Origin: Asterella californica
Taxonomy: Eukaryota; Streptophyta; Marchantiopsida; Marchantiales; Aytoniaceae
Assembly: GCA_036924285.1 (NCBI GenBank)
Contig: JAYKYS010000024.1
Location: forward strand, 124,001 to 188,000
Length of the DNA: 64,000 nt
Reading direction: 5' to 3'
Each line of letters begins with the position of its first letter. Positions within the stretch are counted from its first letter, which is position 1. This document shows, piece after piece, positions 18,775 to 30,463 of this stretch. The position numbers and the translations under genes were made by a program. The notes beneath the pieces were generated by a model that was given only the letters and a program-made list of their open reading frames with translations, was not told where the DNA came from and ran no database searches.

Positions 18775-21215
18775 CGAAAATCCTTGAACTCTTCACTCAC
18801 CCTTGGAAGCAGCTTCTCCCTCAAACGATCTCGGTTGCGCTCGTGGTTGGACGGTACAGTCAGGAACTGTACCGCTCTCTTCCCATCTTGACTTCGGATC
18901 CTAGCATACGCAGATCTGTCGTCCAGTATCTTTGTCTCCATCCGGGTTGCTATGATGAAAGGTTGGCCCAGAATGAGTGGGTATGATGTTGCTTCCTGAA
19001 CAAAGAAGTTTTGCTCGATAGCAACATCACCTACGTGCACTCTGATGTCTGGACAAGCTCCATACAAGTCTCCTCTCGTGTTGTTGGCTGCTCTTATGAC
19101 CCATCCATGCTCTGTGTCGATCGGCCACTTCTTCCTCTTGTACAACTCCTTCGACATGATGTTGATTTCTGATCCATGATCGATCAGAGCAACCACTGGT
19201 TCATCCAAGTCCTCGATCCTCACCAACGTCTCCGTCGTAGCTCGAGCCCAGTGATTGTGGCTGTAATGACTCGAGCTCCGCTTCCCATCCTCCTCTTCAT
19301 CCTCAAAATGCACCCTACGCCTTCGATCTCTTTCTTCCTCTGGAGAATAGACACTGCACCTTGCAAGCTCTCTCTCCTCATCCACAGACATCCTAGTATC
19401 CAAAGCATGTGATAAACCAGTCTCACCCGTAATTTGTCGTTTCCGTTTGATGACATCGATGATGACATCATGAAACTCACGCTTGGCGATGCCTAACACT
19501 TCTCTCAAAGTAAACTCCACCTTCGCATTCAGAATGCGATCTTCCAAGACTCCCTTCAAGTCTGTTGAAGCCTCGATATCCGACTGTAGCTTGTACGCAG
19601 CCGGCTTACCCTTCTCCTTCTGAGATTTCTCCTTCGATGAAGAAGGAGCATCGTCCATCGGTAGGTCTTGAGCTCCTGCATCTCGAAGCTCTTGGCGAAC
19701 CTTCTCCCCTCGAGTCTGTCTCTTGGAAGAAGTTCCTTCCCCTGCATCCTCTGAATCTCGCCTTCTCTTCTCTTCCAACAACGCTTCGTGTTGGTTCTTG
19801 GCGATGTACGCATGCACCGATAGAGCTTCTATCGGATCTTCCCATCCAGTATCTCTTCTGATCGTAGCAGCTGTCCTCATCAATGTTTCACGCGCCATCT
19901 TCCCTTTCTGTTTCATGGAGATGGCGGATGACCACAATCCACTTGGCTCAACCTCCTTGTTGAAACTCCTCTCAGCCTGATCCTCAACCCTTGTGCCATA
20001 AGTTCCAGCTTCCACCATCGCAACTGCTTGCGCTGATAGGTGGTCCTCAACCAACTTCTTCATCCCTCCCCTACCAAAGTTGGTCTGAAGAAGTGCACCA
20101 GTATCCCTCAGCGCTACCTTCCCATCCTTCCAGAAGATCACTCCTTGCTGCAGAATATCTGTGAACTCCTTGCAATCTCTGCGCGGATGATCAGTACCAT
20201 CGCACCAAATACACCGCTGGATCCAGCCTTGCTTCTCAACCGGTCTTACTCCACTTGTAGATCCCTTCTCTTCCAATCTGGTGAGCTTGATCTGTAGATC
20301 TCTCATTCCACGCAATATCTCCTCAAGGTTTGAGTCATCTTTCTTCGGAGATACCATGGGTGCCTGAACAACTGGAACAACAGGAACAGCTGGAGCAACT
20401 GGTACTACTTGTCTAGCAACAGGAACTGGTCGGACTACAGGAACAGGTGTTACAGCTGTAGGTGTTGGCGCCAGTCTCCTAACAGGAACTTTCTCTCGTC
20501 TTCGCTCCCTCTTGGTAAGCAGACCAACAGCTTCCTCAACCTTCTTCCAGCTGCTGGTCAATCCATCGTCCTCCTCCCGGTCTTCCAGAAGTACCTCTAG
20601 CTTCTCCTGCAACTTCTCATCTGCAGCCCGAAGAAATAGCTCTGTCTTGTTGGACTGCAACGTCAACTTCTCCATCCTGGTCAGCCGTGAAAACTGCTTC
20701 TCAAACTCTCTGAGCAACTCAGTAGCTTGTAAACCCTTCCTTGGTTGCTCAACCCACTCCAAGAATGACTTCTTGGTGACTCGATCAGAGTCCTCCAAGA
20801 AGTACTCATCCATCAAGGCACGAGCAAAAGTCTCCCAATCCTTGTTAAAATGCTTCGTTAGCATTTTAACATGATCCCTAATCTCTGGAGCTGCTGCCAA
20901 CTCAAACGTCTCAATCATCTCATCTTCTGAGACCCGGTTCAGCTCCATCTCCTTCACATAATGTCTCAGATACCTTGAGACATCTCTTCCATCAAACTGG
21001 TCAATCCTGCTGACCGCCGCTTGTAGCGCCTTTGTTGCCAAAGCTTCCTTCCGCTCATCAGATTGTTGTTGCCGTAAGAACATAGTGAAAGCTTGGAACA
21101 TCGATGCAGTCGCTGGATCCAACTGCACCTTCGGCAACCCACTAGCTTCATCTCCATCACTATCACCTTCGGCAACACTAGCTCCATCTCCATCACCTTT
21201 CCCATCCCCACTCAT
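18771..21215 (-). CDS. Module B2 gag-protease polyprotein
   Basis: Copy of 4893-7337 with the same single zinc knuckle and the DHGS protease. Numbered from the upstream TTG, it differs at residue 30 (Glu for Gly), 770 (Ile for Val) and 774 (Arg for Gly); all three are single transitions. ATG at 21215. Confidence 0.88.
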   Translation of the reverse strand: MSGDGKGDGDGASVAEGDSDGDEASGLPKVQLDPATASMFQAFTMFLRQQQSDERKEALATKALQAAVSRIDQFDGRDVSRYLRHYVKEMELNRVSEDEMIETFELAAAPEIRDHVKMLTKHFNKDWETFARALMDEYFLEDSDRVTKKSFLEWVEQPRKGLQATELLREFEKQFSRLTRMEKLTLQSNKTELFLRAADEKLQEKLEVLLEDREEDDGLTSSWKKVEEAVGLLTKRERRREKVPVRRLAPTPTAVTPVPVVRPVPVARQVVPVAPAVPVVPVVQAPMVSPKKDDSNLEEILRGMRDLQIKLTRLEEKGSTSGVRPVEKQGWIQRCIWCDGTDHPRRDCKEFTDILQQGVIFWKDGKVALRDTGALLQTNFGRGGMKKLVEDHLSAQAVAMVEAGTYGTRVEDQAERSFNKEVEPSGLWSSAISMKQKGKMARETLMRTAATIRRDTGWEDPIEALSVHAYIAKNQHEALLEEKRRRDSEDAGEGTSSKRQTRGEKVRQELRDAGAQDLPMDDAPSSSKEKSQKEKGKPAAYKLQSDIEASTDLKGVLEDRILNAKVEFTLREVLGIAKREFHDVIIDVIKRKRQITGETGLSHALDTRMSVDEERELARCSVYSPEEERDRRRRVHFEDEEEDGKRSSSHYSHNHWARATTETLVRIEDLDEPVVALIDHGSEINIMSKELYKRKKWPIDTEHGWVIRAANNTRGDLYGACPDIRVHVGDVAIEQNFFVQEATSYPLILGQPFIIATRMETKILDDRSAYARIRSQDGKRAVQFLTVPSNHERNRDRLREKLLPRVSEEFKDFR

Positions 21216-22756
21216 GACTGCCAATCTCTTCTTCAAAGTTCACACACAGAAGAAATCTCCAGCCCAGACCTTCACGTCGAGTTCACCACCTTATCGTGTC
21301 GGATATTTTGTGCGTGAAGGATGTCCAGGAAAACGCGAGGTTCCTGGCTGTGGAGATGCTGTGTGCCTAACAGAGACAAGACCGAGAAGAACAACCACGA
21401 AAAGGAATGCTGCGATATATACCACTCTGAAAGTATGTACACTGTCGATTCTTTCTCCAAACAGCACAAAACTGAAGAACAGACCAGAGCGGTCTGTAAC
21501 CTACTTCAGAAGTCCTAAAACAAACCCCTAAAACGCAACCCTAGTCTGAAATCGCCAAAGCGTAGCTCAAAGCAAGAGAAACTTCTCTTTGCTAACAACC
21601 AGAGCCACAGCAGTATCACGCGATCCAAACCCAAGTCCAAACCACATCCATGTATAAGCTCTTAGCTAAGGCTAGCTACCACAAGCTGTATACAGCCAAC
21701 CAGAACTCTAACGAACTCAAAAGAGCAAAACCCGTAGCGAAGAAACCGAAAAAGACCTATCTGTGGACTTCCGCCTTTCGCTGAACGGACTTCAGATGTC
21801 GATAGGGTCTCCTCCGCTGACTCCGTTAACCCAAGAAACCTTCAGATCCGACTCCCGATAGTCGAGATAACGCCGATTTTCGGTCGCAGATGACCGAACC
21901 TCCAAAAGCTCCTCCCTGCGGCTTAAAACCGCTCACACCGCACAAACGGATCGTCTAAACTGATATCCGTCTTCGCTGGCAGGTAGATCTAGCTACCCTG
22001 AACCCAACAAGACTCCAAACAAGTCGTTTGGAGTTCCCCTTGCAAAACCACGCAAGAAATTTGGTCGCAGGTTGCAAAAAACTGACGTAAATCGACTCCC
22101 TGCGGCTCAAACTCGCTCACCACACCCAAACCAACAATCTAATTCACGTACAGTCTTCTCCTATGAGTAGATGAAGACTCCTTGATCGCATAGGCACCAA
22201 GAACGAAGAGCTTGGCTCACCGATCGCAAAGAACAGCCCAACCTCAGGTCGCAGGTGAACGAAAATCTGATGTAAGCGCTTCCCTGCGAGCCAATTTCTC
22301 TCACAACTCTCAAACCGCCCGATAAAACTGTGTATCGTCTTCAATTTCCTGAAGAACTCGTTGTTCTGATCCCGATGGATCCAAGGACAGCAAGTTTGGA
22401 CTCCGGAACGGCCCGAACGGTCCAACTCTCCTTCACAGGTAACTGAAAACCCCAATTCTGCTCCCTGCGTCTCAATTTCCCCCAGAACACAACCCCCGAT
22501 CCGTCTCTTCAAGAACCGTCTTAACCTGTGCGTAGCCTGCACAGATCTGAACCCGATGACACCTTGCGCGCGTGTATTGGACTTCCCAATTCTCCAAAAC
22601 ATCCACCGACAGGTCGCAGGAACAAGCAAGCCCCTTAAGCAGCCCCCTTGCAACAGTCTGTACGTACGAAGTTCAACCCTCAATAATAAGAAGCAGGCCC
22701 CTTGCGTTCTTTGATATAACGCCTGGAGCCCTAAATACCCAGTCAGCAAGTAACTA
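21216..22756. other. Spacer upstream of the B2 gag
   Basis: Copy of 7338-8878 with leader-like sequence next to gag and the about 182-bp degenerate repeats (about 21868-22648). No gene seen. Confidence 0.6.
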
Positions 22757-23237
22757 GGGGCCTAGCTTCATTTTACCTTTTTCCCGATCGCATAACTTCT
22801 TCTCTGGATGTCCAAACGAAATAAACAAGATGCCCATGGAAAGCTGACAATGAGCTCTATCCATCTATGCGGTAAAAGTAAAGATCCGAAGTTGCGCCAA
22901 AAGCTCGTAAGCTGGGGCCTAGCTTGTTTTCTCCATCTTTCGAGTCCTGTAACTTCTTCACTATGCGTCCAAACGAAGTAGACAAAGTGCCTATGAAATG
23001 CTGACAAGGAGCTCTATCCACTGGTGCGATAAAAACGAAGATCCGAAGTGGTGCCAAAAACCCGTAAGCTGAGGCCTAGCTTGTTTTCTCCATCTTTCGA
23101 GTCCTGTAACTTTTCCACTAGGCGTCCAAACGAAGTAGATGAAGTGCCTATGGAAAGCTGACAAGGAGCTCTACCCATCTATGCGATGAAAATGGAGATC
23201 TGAGATTGTGCCAAAATCCGTAAGCTGGGGCCTAGCT
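22757..23237. repeat. 157-bp tandem repeat, unit 2
   Basis: Three copies plus the start of a fourth, as at 8879-9359, with a single difference noticed (gagtcctg for gagtcttg in the third copy). Confidence 0.88.
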
Positions 23238-26006
23238 TGTCTTCTCATGAGTGTCTTTGGAGCGACAAGCATCGAAGTTTGAATTTCAGGTAGGAGCCGG
23301 TCCACGACACGACAACGGCCTTCCTCAAGTGTCATTAGACTCTTAAGTCGTAACAGTTGACTCTCCTCCACTGACAGTCTATCTTCAGACAGGATTCTGT
23401 AAGTAGGCACATCAAATTCAACTCGCATAATCGGTGTCATGCCATATGTTAGGAAGAAGGGTGTTTGTCGAGTCGTGATCTTCTCTGCATTCCGAAATGT
23501 CCATAAGACAGCCGGTAACTTTGTATCCCAATCATATGCATGATTCACTGTCACCTTGTTCAGAATCTTGCACAACACTCCATTAGACTTCTCTGTGAAT
23601 CCATTAGCTTTTGGATTGTACGGTGTTGTCTTCCGGTGTTTTATACCAAAGTAATCTGTCAGTTCTTCTATCATCTTGTTCAAAAAATGTGTACCTCGGT
23701 CACTCACCAACTCCAGCGGGCATCCATATCGAGTTATGATCTGTGTGTACAGAAACTCAGCCACAGTGGCTGCATCGTCTTTCTTGGTAGCTGCTGCTTC
23801 AACCATCTTCGTTGCATAATCAGTAGCTATCAGTATGTACCTTCTTCTAGTGCGGCGTGTTGCAGGTTGTATAGGTCCTACAAAATCAATCCCCCACTTC
23901 TCGAATGGTGCTAATGGGAGTATCGGCTGTAACGGCCACTGAGTGGTTGACGTAGACTTACCCACTCGTTGACAGTTATCACACTTCTTGATGATCTCAT
24001 GAACATCTTTGTACATCGTCGGCCACCAGTATCCAGCTGAGAGGATCTTCTTCACAGTGTTTCTCAGTGCATAGTGTCCACCTTCAGGTTCCGAGTGTAG
24101 TGCTCCCACCACTTGTGGTATCTCATGCACTTCCAGACATCTTCGAAGTTCTTCATCAGGCCCTCTTTTGAACAATATCCCGTTCTTCATCTCGTAGGGT
24201 CCCGCTTGATGTATGAAGACTGTTCGCTGTTCAGCGTCCATTTCTTCCGGGCACTGCAAAGTCTGTAAATATCTGTACAGATCATAGTACTTCGTAGCAG
24301 GTGCTACGGTCAGCTGAAACAATTCCTCATCTGGAAAATCATCTGCCATTGTATCCACTCGTTCTCCCGTTCTCAGTCGAGACAAGTAATCAGCATTCTC
24401 ATGATGAATCCCTTGTCTCGTCTGAACTGTGAAAGTGAACTCTTGAAGTAACAACATCCATCTTGCTATCCTTCCTGACAAGTCTGACTTCTGTACTAGA
24501 TGCTTCAATGCATAATGATCCACATGAAAAACAAACTCATAGCCAAGAAGGTAATGTCTGAAACTCTTGAAGTAACAACATCCATCTTGCTATCCTTCCT
24601 GACAAGTCTGACTTCTGTACTAGATGCTTCAATGCATAATGATCCACATGAAAAACAAACTCATAGCCAAGAAGATAATGTCTGAACTTCTTTACTGAGT
24701 ACACCATTCCCAACGCTTCTCGTTCAGTAGTGGTGTAGTTCTTTTCTGCTGCTGAAAGTTGTCTACTCGCATAGTAGATTGGATGGTCTCTCTTTTCATC
24801 ATCTTTCTGACTGAGAACCACTCCTATAGCAAACGCAGAGGTGTCTACATACACTTGAAAAGGTCTCTCCCAGTCTGGGGGTCGCATGACAGGTGCTTCT
24901 GCCAACTTCTTCTTCAGCGTTTCAAACGCCTCATGCTGTTTCTCATGCCAATGGTACTCTGTCGTCTTCTTCAGCAATTCTGTCAGTGGCGCAGCAAGTA
25001 TGGCGTAGTCTTTGATGAACCTTCTGTAATATCCAACATGTCCTAGGAAGGCTCTCAACTCGCAGATGTCAGTAGGGGGCTGTAGGGATAGTATCACTCT
25101 AACTTTCTCTACATCTACTTCTATGCCTCGACCTGATACTCTATGTCCAAGAAGTATTCCTTCAGTCATCACGAAGAAACACTTCTCAGGATGTAATGCA
25201 AGTCTGGCTTCCCTACACTTCTGAAAGGTTTTGGCTAAACACGCTGCATGTTCTTCACGTGTGCCAAAAACACAAAAATCATCTATAAAGATCTCTAAAA
25301 ATTTTCGCAAATAATCTTGGAAAATTGAGGTCATCATCCTCTGAAAGGTAGCTGGTGCATTGCATAGTCCAAAAGGCATCTTGTGATAAGCATAAGTGCC
25401 CCAATCTGTAGTAAAGGTAGTCTTGTCCTTATCTTGCTCTCTTATGGACACTTGATTGTACCCTGAAAACCCATCCAGAAAGCTGTAACATTCCTTTCCA
25501 GATACATGATCTAAAATGGTATCAGTAAAAGGTAAAGGGTGATGATCCTTCTTGGTTGCTGCATTCAGCTTTCTGAAATCTTGACAGACTCTTATCTTTC
25601 CTGTTTGCTTCTTGAGTACCACTACTATGGGTGCTACCCATTCACTGCTTAACACAGGAAAAATAATACCTGCCTTTAGGTACTTATCTATCTCGTCTTT
25701 AACCATCAAAGAGTATTTTGGGTTGAGTCGGTACTGCCTCTGTCGTACAGGTATTGATCCTTCAATGAGGTCGATACGATGTTCTCCCCACTGTGCAGGT
25801 ATCCCCTTCATGTCCTCCACAGTCCAGGCGAAGACATCTTGGTAATGGATCAGCATCTGACGATACACTTCCAACTCTTCTCCTTATACCACAACAGAAA
25901 TCTTTAGGCTCTTACCTTCGCTTATTAGTAGGTCTTGGGATGCTCCTGGAAGGACTATACCATCTGTATGACTGGTCTCTGCACTCCCGTGACCTAGCTG
26001 TGATTG
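23171..26006 (-). pseudogene. Module A2 pol, frameshifted by a 124-bp internal duplication
   Basis: Same protein as A1 pol, but the 124-bp duplication (24439-24562 and 24563-24686) falls in the RNase H coding region around the VDHYALKHL motif and is not a multiple of three. The frame therefore breaks into an RT plus partial RNase H piece (24537-25874) and an RNase H end plus integrase piece (23171-24523). The TAA at 25886-25884 and the repeat-derived C-terminus are shared with A1. A continuous RT-integrase polyprotein cannot be made from this copy. Confidence 0.92.
24439..24686. repeat. 124-bp tandem duplication inside A2 pol
   Basis: The segment beginning actcttgaagtaac and ending gtaatgtctgaa is present twice in direct tandem at 24439-24562 and 24563-24686. 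The second copy has one substitution (gataatg for gtaatg context). The corresponding A1 segment (10561-10684) is single. The same duplication is at 38441-38688. Confidence 0.95.
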
Positions 26007-26009
26007 CTA
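26001..26009 (-). promoter_or_regulatory. Leaky-stop candidate UAG-CAA-UCA (A2)
   Basis: Same stop and downstream hexamer as at 11999-12007, at the protease/RT boundary of A2. Confidence 0.7.
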
Positions 26010-27149
26010 TTCGGCCTCGTTCATATCTTCTTCTTCATCAATTTCATAGCACTGTAGATAGTTGACCATCGAATAAGGGTCTCCTTTCCTTTCTCCTGCG
26101 CTGCTTGTTGATGAATCAGATCCTGAAGTGTAACCTTCATCAGTCGACTCTGTTTCGCCCTGATGTGTTATCTTCTTCCAGGAAACCATCACAGCCTTAT
26201 CAGTTGGTTTCTGTGGATCTTTGAACTGTAAACGGTGTCGGTACCAATCTGTTAGTACCTTGGCACCATACAACCATGGCCTCCCAATCAAAATTTGATA
26301 ACCAGACTTAACCAAAGGGCGCAGCACAACATAGGTAAGTTTAAAAGAAATTCCGCCTATTAAGGTGGGGATGTTGCGCAGTAGCCCAAGTGGTCGTCTT
26401 CTCGTTTGATCTGCCAGTCGTAACACCCGCTGAGTTTCTTCAAACTTGCTGAAACCCAACGCGTGTGCCGTGTCTTCTGTCATTATGTTGACTCCTGACC
26501 CGGAGTCAATTGGCACTTTCCTAATTACACAACCTGCAACCTCCACTTCCACTTCTGGAGATCCCAGGTCTTCTGCCTCGATGTGAAACAGAGAAGGCAA
26601 CTTTGATCTTCTTACTTTAGTGGGTTTCTTCAGTGCTTGAAGTAACAATTTTCTGTAAATTTTGTTATCTTCAATCAACTGCTTGAAACTTATGTCAGCC
26701 TTCTGTGTTTCTAGATCAGCTACCACATCATAGTGTGGTACTGCCACAGGTTCTTTCTTCACAGGTTCCGGTCGACTGTGCTTCTTCGGAACCTCTTCGT
26801 TCTTGGCCGCAGTCTTGTCTTCAGTGGCCGAAGTACGGAAAATCTTGGGTACAAACGAAGTTGATTGTTCTGGTACTTCGGCCGAAGTTGTATCAGCTTC
26901 TCTTGCCGAAGTTCCTGCTCGTAGTAACTCCTTCTTCAGGAGTTCACGGACTTTGTCCGTAATGTCAACGGGTAGTCTCGGAGGATTTACGCTCTTCAGT
27001 GTTTCTTCTTCCTCCGTATCCTCCTCAACTATCTTCTTCTTGGCTTTCTCCGCAGCCTTCTTCTGCTTCTTCAACTCTTTCTTCGATTGAGTTTTTAGAG
27101 GTGCTTCTTCCGTCTTCCTCTTAGATTTGAAAGAGCTTCTGGTGTCCAC
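26007..27149 (-). CDS. Module A2 protease region of the polyprotein
   Basis: 380 codons, same as 12005-13147, with active-site D215 in IDSGS intact. Differences noticed are Arg for Lys at residue 4 and Lys for Glu at residue 66; both are transitions. Separated from gag by the same two TGA codons. Confidence 0.88.
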   Translation of the reverse strand: MDTRSSFKSKRKTEEAPLKTQSKKELKKQKKAAEKAKKKIVEEDTEEEETLKSVNPPRLPVDITDKVRELLKKELLRAGTSAREADTTSAEVPEQSTSFVPKIFRTSATEDKTAAKNEEVPKKHSRPEPVKKEPVAVPHYDVVADLETQKADISFKQLIEDNKIYRKLLLQALKKPTKVRRSKLPSLFHIEAEDLGSPEVEVEVAGCVIRKVPIDSGSGVNIMTEDTAHALGFSKFEETQRVLRLADQTRRRPLGLLRNIPTLIGGISFKLTYVVLRPLVKSGYQILIGRPWLYGAKVLTDWYRHRLQFKDPQKPTDKAVMVSWKKITHQGETESTDEGYTSGSDSSTSSAGERKGDPYSMVNYLQCYEIDEEEDMNEAE

Positions 27150-27200
27150 TTTGCAAACCCAAGTTTCTTCTGGTGGTCATCCTTCATCTCCAGCGGCTTT

Positions 27201-28619
27201 TCATTCTTCCAAGTCCACCTTGTGTAGTTGTGCTTCCGCAGGACGGTCTGTTTTGGGATCAAAGCGAACCCCTCTCTTCTCTGCGGGTGGGTTAGTACAA
27301 TCTGCTGTGACATGTCCTGGCTGATGACACCTTCCACAAAGTGCTACATATCCCATCGATTTCTTTGGGTGAGGACAGTTTGGTGACCAATGTTCCAAAC
27401 TGCCACAATTAAAACAAGACCCATGGGGTGGTGGTTTATTTGTTCCTGGCGGACTCATCAAACGTTTCTGAGATACATTCAGGGCCCTCTCTTTTGGTGC
27501 AAACCTTTGAATTGGTATGGGTTGAATTGGGGTAATTGCTGGCTGTGTTGGGGGTGGATTCGTTAATACTCCATATACTTCGTCCGGAGTTTCCACAAAG
27601 AATGAGCTATAATATGATTCGAATGCTGGTGCCCATTCAAGTGATTGTGCCTGAAATGTTCTGTTGTTCTTACATTCAATATTAGCATGTCCTGATTTGC
27701 CGCATGTCGTACACCATAAGCTTGGACGGGATGTAGCAGGTGATTTTCTCCCTTCAGGAGATCGTACCATCTGCACTTTCAGGTCTGCAAACCCTTTAAT
27801 CATCTCCTCCATGAGTTGATTACTATCCCTTCTGGTCTTGCCCTTCTTTTCCTTCGAGCTTTTCTTTTCCTTGGACGAAGAACTGCGTTTCATTCTTCGT
27901 TCTTCTTCGCTCGAAGAAGATGAACTCGCTGATGAAGACTCTTCGGCTTCGGCCGAAGAAGACTCATCGTCAGAAGATTCATCGGAGGAAGAGGGTTCTC
28001 TGCGACTCTTCTTGTGCTTTTTCCTTCGAGTCGATTTCTCTTCCTTCTTCTCCTTCTTTTCTTTCTTCCCTTTCTTCTTCCCTTTTATCCATCCTCCTTT
28101 ACTTCCGAGGGTGGATGCTTCAAATGCTTCTGCTGAGGCAACCTCTTCAATGGCGTCCATCTTTCCTCGACGACACCAGATCTCCATTTCAATCGATAAG
28201 CCTGTAACTAGCCATTCTGTGGCTTGATCCATAGAGTATGGGTTGGCTGTGTCCAGTAGATTATAAAATCTTTGGACATAGTCTTTTAGGCTCTCTTTCT
28301 TTCCTCTGACCAGTCTGGTCAGCTTTCCCAAAACTTGATGATTGTACCCAATTTCTCGGAACCGTTCTAAGAACTTTGTCTTCAACTTGTCCCAAGTATC
28401 GATGTCTCCTGGTATTCTATTTGCATGATTGTACCAGCTGCGTGCTCTCTTCCTGAGAAGACTTGGAAAGATTCGCAGACGATCTGGTTCAGCATCTTCC
28501 TTATTAGTGACAGATACAGATTCAAACAGTTTAATGTAAGCATCTGCATCCTTATCGTCATCTGAAGATCCTCCTCTGAACTTTGGGTAACCGTGTTTCG
28601 TGATAGGTTGGCCTGCCAT
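27201..28619 (-). CDS. Module A2 gag, three CCHC knuckles
   Basis: 472 codons from the ATG at 28619, same layout as 13199-14617. One substitution was noticed in the capsid-like region (Ser for Pro at residue 142). All knuckle Cys and His residues are intact. Confidence 0.9.
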   Translation of the reverse strand: MAGQPITKHGYPKFRGGSSDDDKDADAYIKLFESVSVTNKEDAEPDRLRIFPSLLRKRARSWYNHANRIPGDIDTWDKLKTKFLERFREIGYNHQVLGKLTRLVRGKKESLKDYVQRFYNLLDTANPYSMDQATEWLVTGLSIEMEIWCRRGKMDAIEEVASAEAFEASTLGSKGGWIKGKKKGKKEKKEKKEEKSTRRKKHKKSRREPSSSDESSDDESSSAEAEESSSASSSSSSEEERRMKRSSSSKEKKSSKEKKGKTRRDSNQLMEEMIKGFADLKVQMVRSPEGRKSPATSRPSLWCTTCGKSGHANIECKNNRTFQAQSLEWAPAFESYYSSFFVETPDEVYGVLTNPPPTQPAITPIQPIPIQRFAPKERALNVSQKRLMSPPGTNKPPPHGSCFNCGSLEHWSPNCPHPKKSMGYVALCGRCHQPGHVTADCTNPPAEKRGVRFDPKTDRPAEAQLHKVDLEE

Positions 28620-28766
28620 ACTTCGAACAAAAGGAGCCCTTGGAACTTGAGTTGCTATCTTGGCAGGAGCTGGAATTGGCGCTGGTACTGCAGCTTGAAC
28701 GAGGACAGCAGGGGCAATACCCGCAGCAGCATCTGCTTGGGCTTGTCTCTTCTTGAATATTGACGG

Positions 28767-29357
28767 TCATGTGGTTGGCTGTAAGTAAGGAGCAGTGCTG
28801 TCCTTCTGAGTCACTGGAGTTAACGGAAGGATTTCCCGCACCAGTGCTTGAGGAATAAGTTCCTGCGCCTGTAAAAGTTCCACTAAGGTAGTAACAGCTT
28901 CTACTGCCTTAGTTGCAGCTTCTTCATTCGAAGAAGTAAACTGATCTTGATCTGCAGGAGTACTTCCTACCTCTGGGTCAGGAGTAAACAACTGCGGATA
29001 TAAAACAGTATTGACTTCGGGGAAAGGTTTCCACCCTACTTCACTTTCTAGATGTTCGGTTTCAGCACTTAGCCGAGTGGTAACTTCTTCGAAGTCAAGT
29101 TCTCTCTGAGCAGATTCGAAAGGAGTTGGGGGTAATGACTTTGGTGTCCGGGGTGAACTTGATTCACCAAGGCTTGGTTCCTTCCTCTTCCATTCTTTTG
29201 AATTAGGTGTTCTCCAACCTCGTTTTCTCTTCTTATGCTCTTCTTTTAACCGACGAGCTTCTTCTAGAATCTGTTCTCGATATTCTGCTCGTCTTTCTCG
29301 CCTCTTGTCTCTCTCAGATTGCACGTTTCCAAGAGGATCAGGCTTGCCCGTCGACAT
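28767..29357 (-). CDS. Module A2 ORF1
   Basis: Copy of 14765-15355 from the ATG at 29357, with one Lys-for-Glu change in the basic helical region (shared with A3). Ends in the same in-frame TGA upstream of gag. Confidence 0.62.
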   Translation of the reverse strand: MSTGKPDPLGNVQSERDKRRERRAEYREQILEEARRLKEEHKKRKRGWRTPNSKEWKRKEPSLGESSSPRTPKSLPPTPFESAQRELDFEEVTTRLSAETEHLESEVGWKPFPEVNTVLYPQLFTPDPEVGSTPADQDQFTSSNEEAATKAVEAVTTLVELLQAQELIPQALVREILPLTPVTQKDSTAPYLQPTT

Positions 29358-29408
29358 ACATGTCTCTGGACTTCTGTTCACTGATCTTGGATAATTTCAG
29401 CATTCGCA

Positions 29409-29426
29409 TCTCCGGCAGCGGCGCCA
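29409..29426 (-). promoter_or_regulatory. Primer-binding site of A2 (one substitution)
   Basis: As at 1529-1546, but 29411 is t instead of c, a mismatch in the part that would pair with the T-arm side of tRNA-Asp. Confidence 0.8.
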
Positions 29427-29447
29427 AAATTTATTCAGTCTTCTATA

Positions 29448-29603
29448 TGTAACACACAAGAAAACCAAAAGATGCTCGAAAGTAGTAATTTAAGGATCGA
29501 ACCCACAGAGATGCAAGTAAATATCATCCAAAAGTAGTAAACACGTGACAGAGGTGATTCTTTATAGTTGTCTTTTATTCTCACGGACAGAAATCAGTCC
29601 CGG
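29448..29603 (-). repeat. Truncated A LTR of A2 (terminal 156 bp)
   Basis: Same fragment and breakpoint as the copies at 1568 and 15446. Beyond 29603 the sequence jumps to the 860-bp segment of unit 3. Confidence 0.9.
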
Positions 29604-30463
29604 AACGAATCAGAACGAATTTTTACTCTCCAAGGAGACACAAGACATCAACAACACTCTAAGACTTCACAAAATCCTTCAGATATGTCGATGGATTCTT
29701 CGCGGTCCGTAACTACACAGATGCGCTCAACCAGAATGAAACCAGTGAGCCGCAGACTAATACAACGTCAATATTACAACTTGGAAACGTTCTACAATAA
29801 AAGGTATGACAAAAGGAAACGGTGAAGCTATCACTCGATTGTAATATTCTTGCCCGAAGTTTCTCACGATCCAAGCCCCATGATTGATCTTCGGTCTGCA
29901 ATGGCACCGGACATCGACCCAAAGATTGAAAGGAACGTTCGATGGATAGTTGAGATCCATCGTTCCTCACAACAAAATGTACACCGTCATATCCCAAGTC
30001 TCTCCGTATGTTACGATTGGAAGGATCACCGGAAGCTGTAACTCCATCACCCTCCCCATGAACTCATCACCAAAGTACGCAACTAACCACTGTCGAAAGT
30101 GATCGCGGTGGATGCAATGAAGCTTGATGTGAAACGGATTCGGGAAAGGAAGATCCGGAGCCGGTAACACACCTCCGTCCATAACCACCACTCCTGCAGT
30201 TCTTCACTCCTCCATGCAGACCACCGAGAACCCTTACGAATCACCCGCTGAGAGAGAATGTCCGTATGAACCTTCGACCCACCATTTTATACACAAATGC
30301 GGCGACAAGGACCACTAAAGTGAACGCGCACAGATCGATGACTTGGCACGTTCCTCTACCGTGCGATCACTTAAACAGATAATCACAAATGTGGCACTCA
30401 TCACACCGTTCGACGAGTTACGCGATACGGTTCACGAAACACGGAAAAGAAACACAACATAGG
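29604..30463 (-). other. Unrecognised 860-bp segment, unit 3
   Basis: Third copy of 1724-2583. The split reading frame is at 29967-30182, with its continuation at about 29713-29997. Confidence 0.6.

Larger units (their letters stand above)
15602..29603 (-). repeat. Array unit 2 (B2 + A2), 14,002 bp
   Basis: Second direct repeat, colinear with unit 1 over its whole length apart from the 124-bp duplication at 24439-24686 and scattered transitions. One example is 26953, where ctttgtccg replaces cttcgtccg. Boundaries are defined by the same LTR-fragment junction as in unit 1. Confidence 0.93.
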
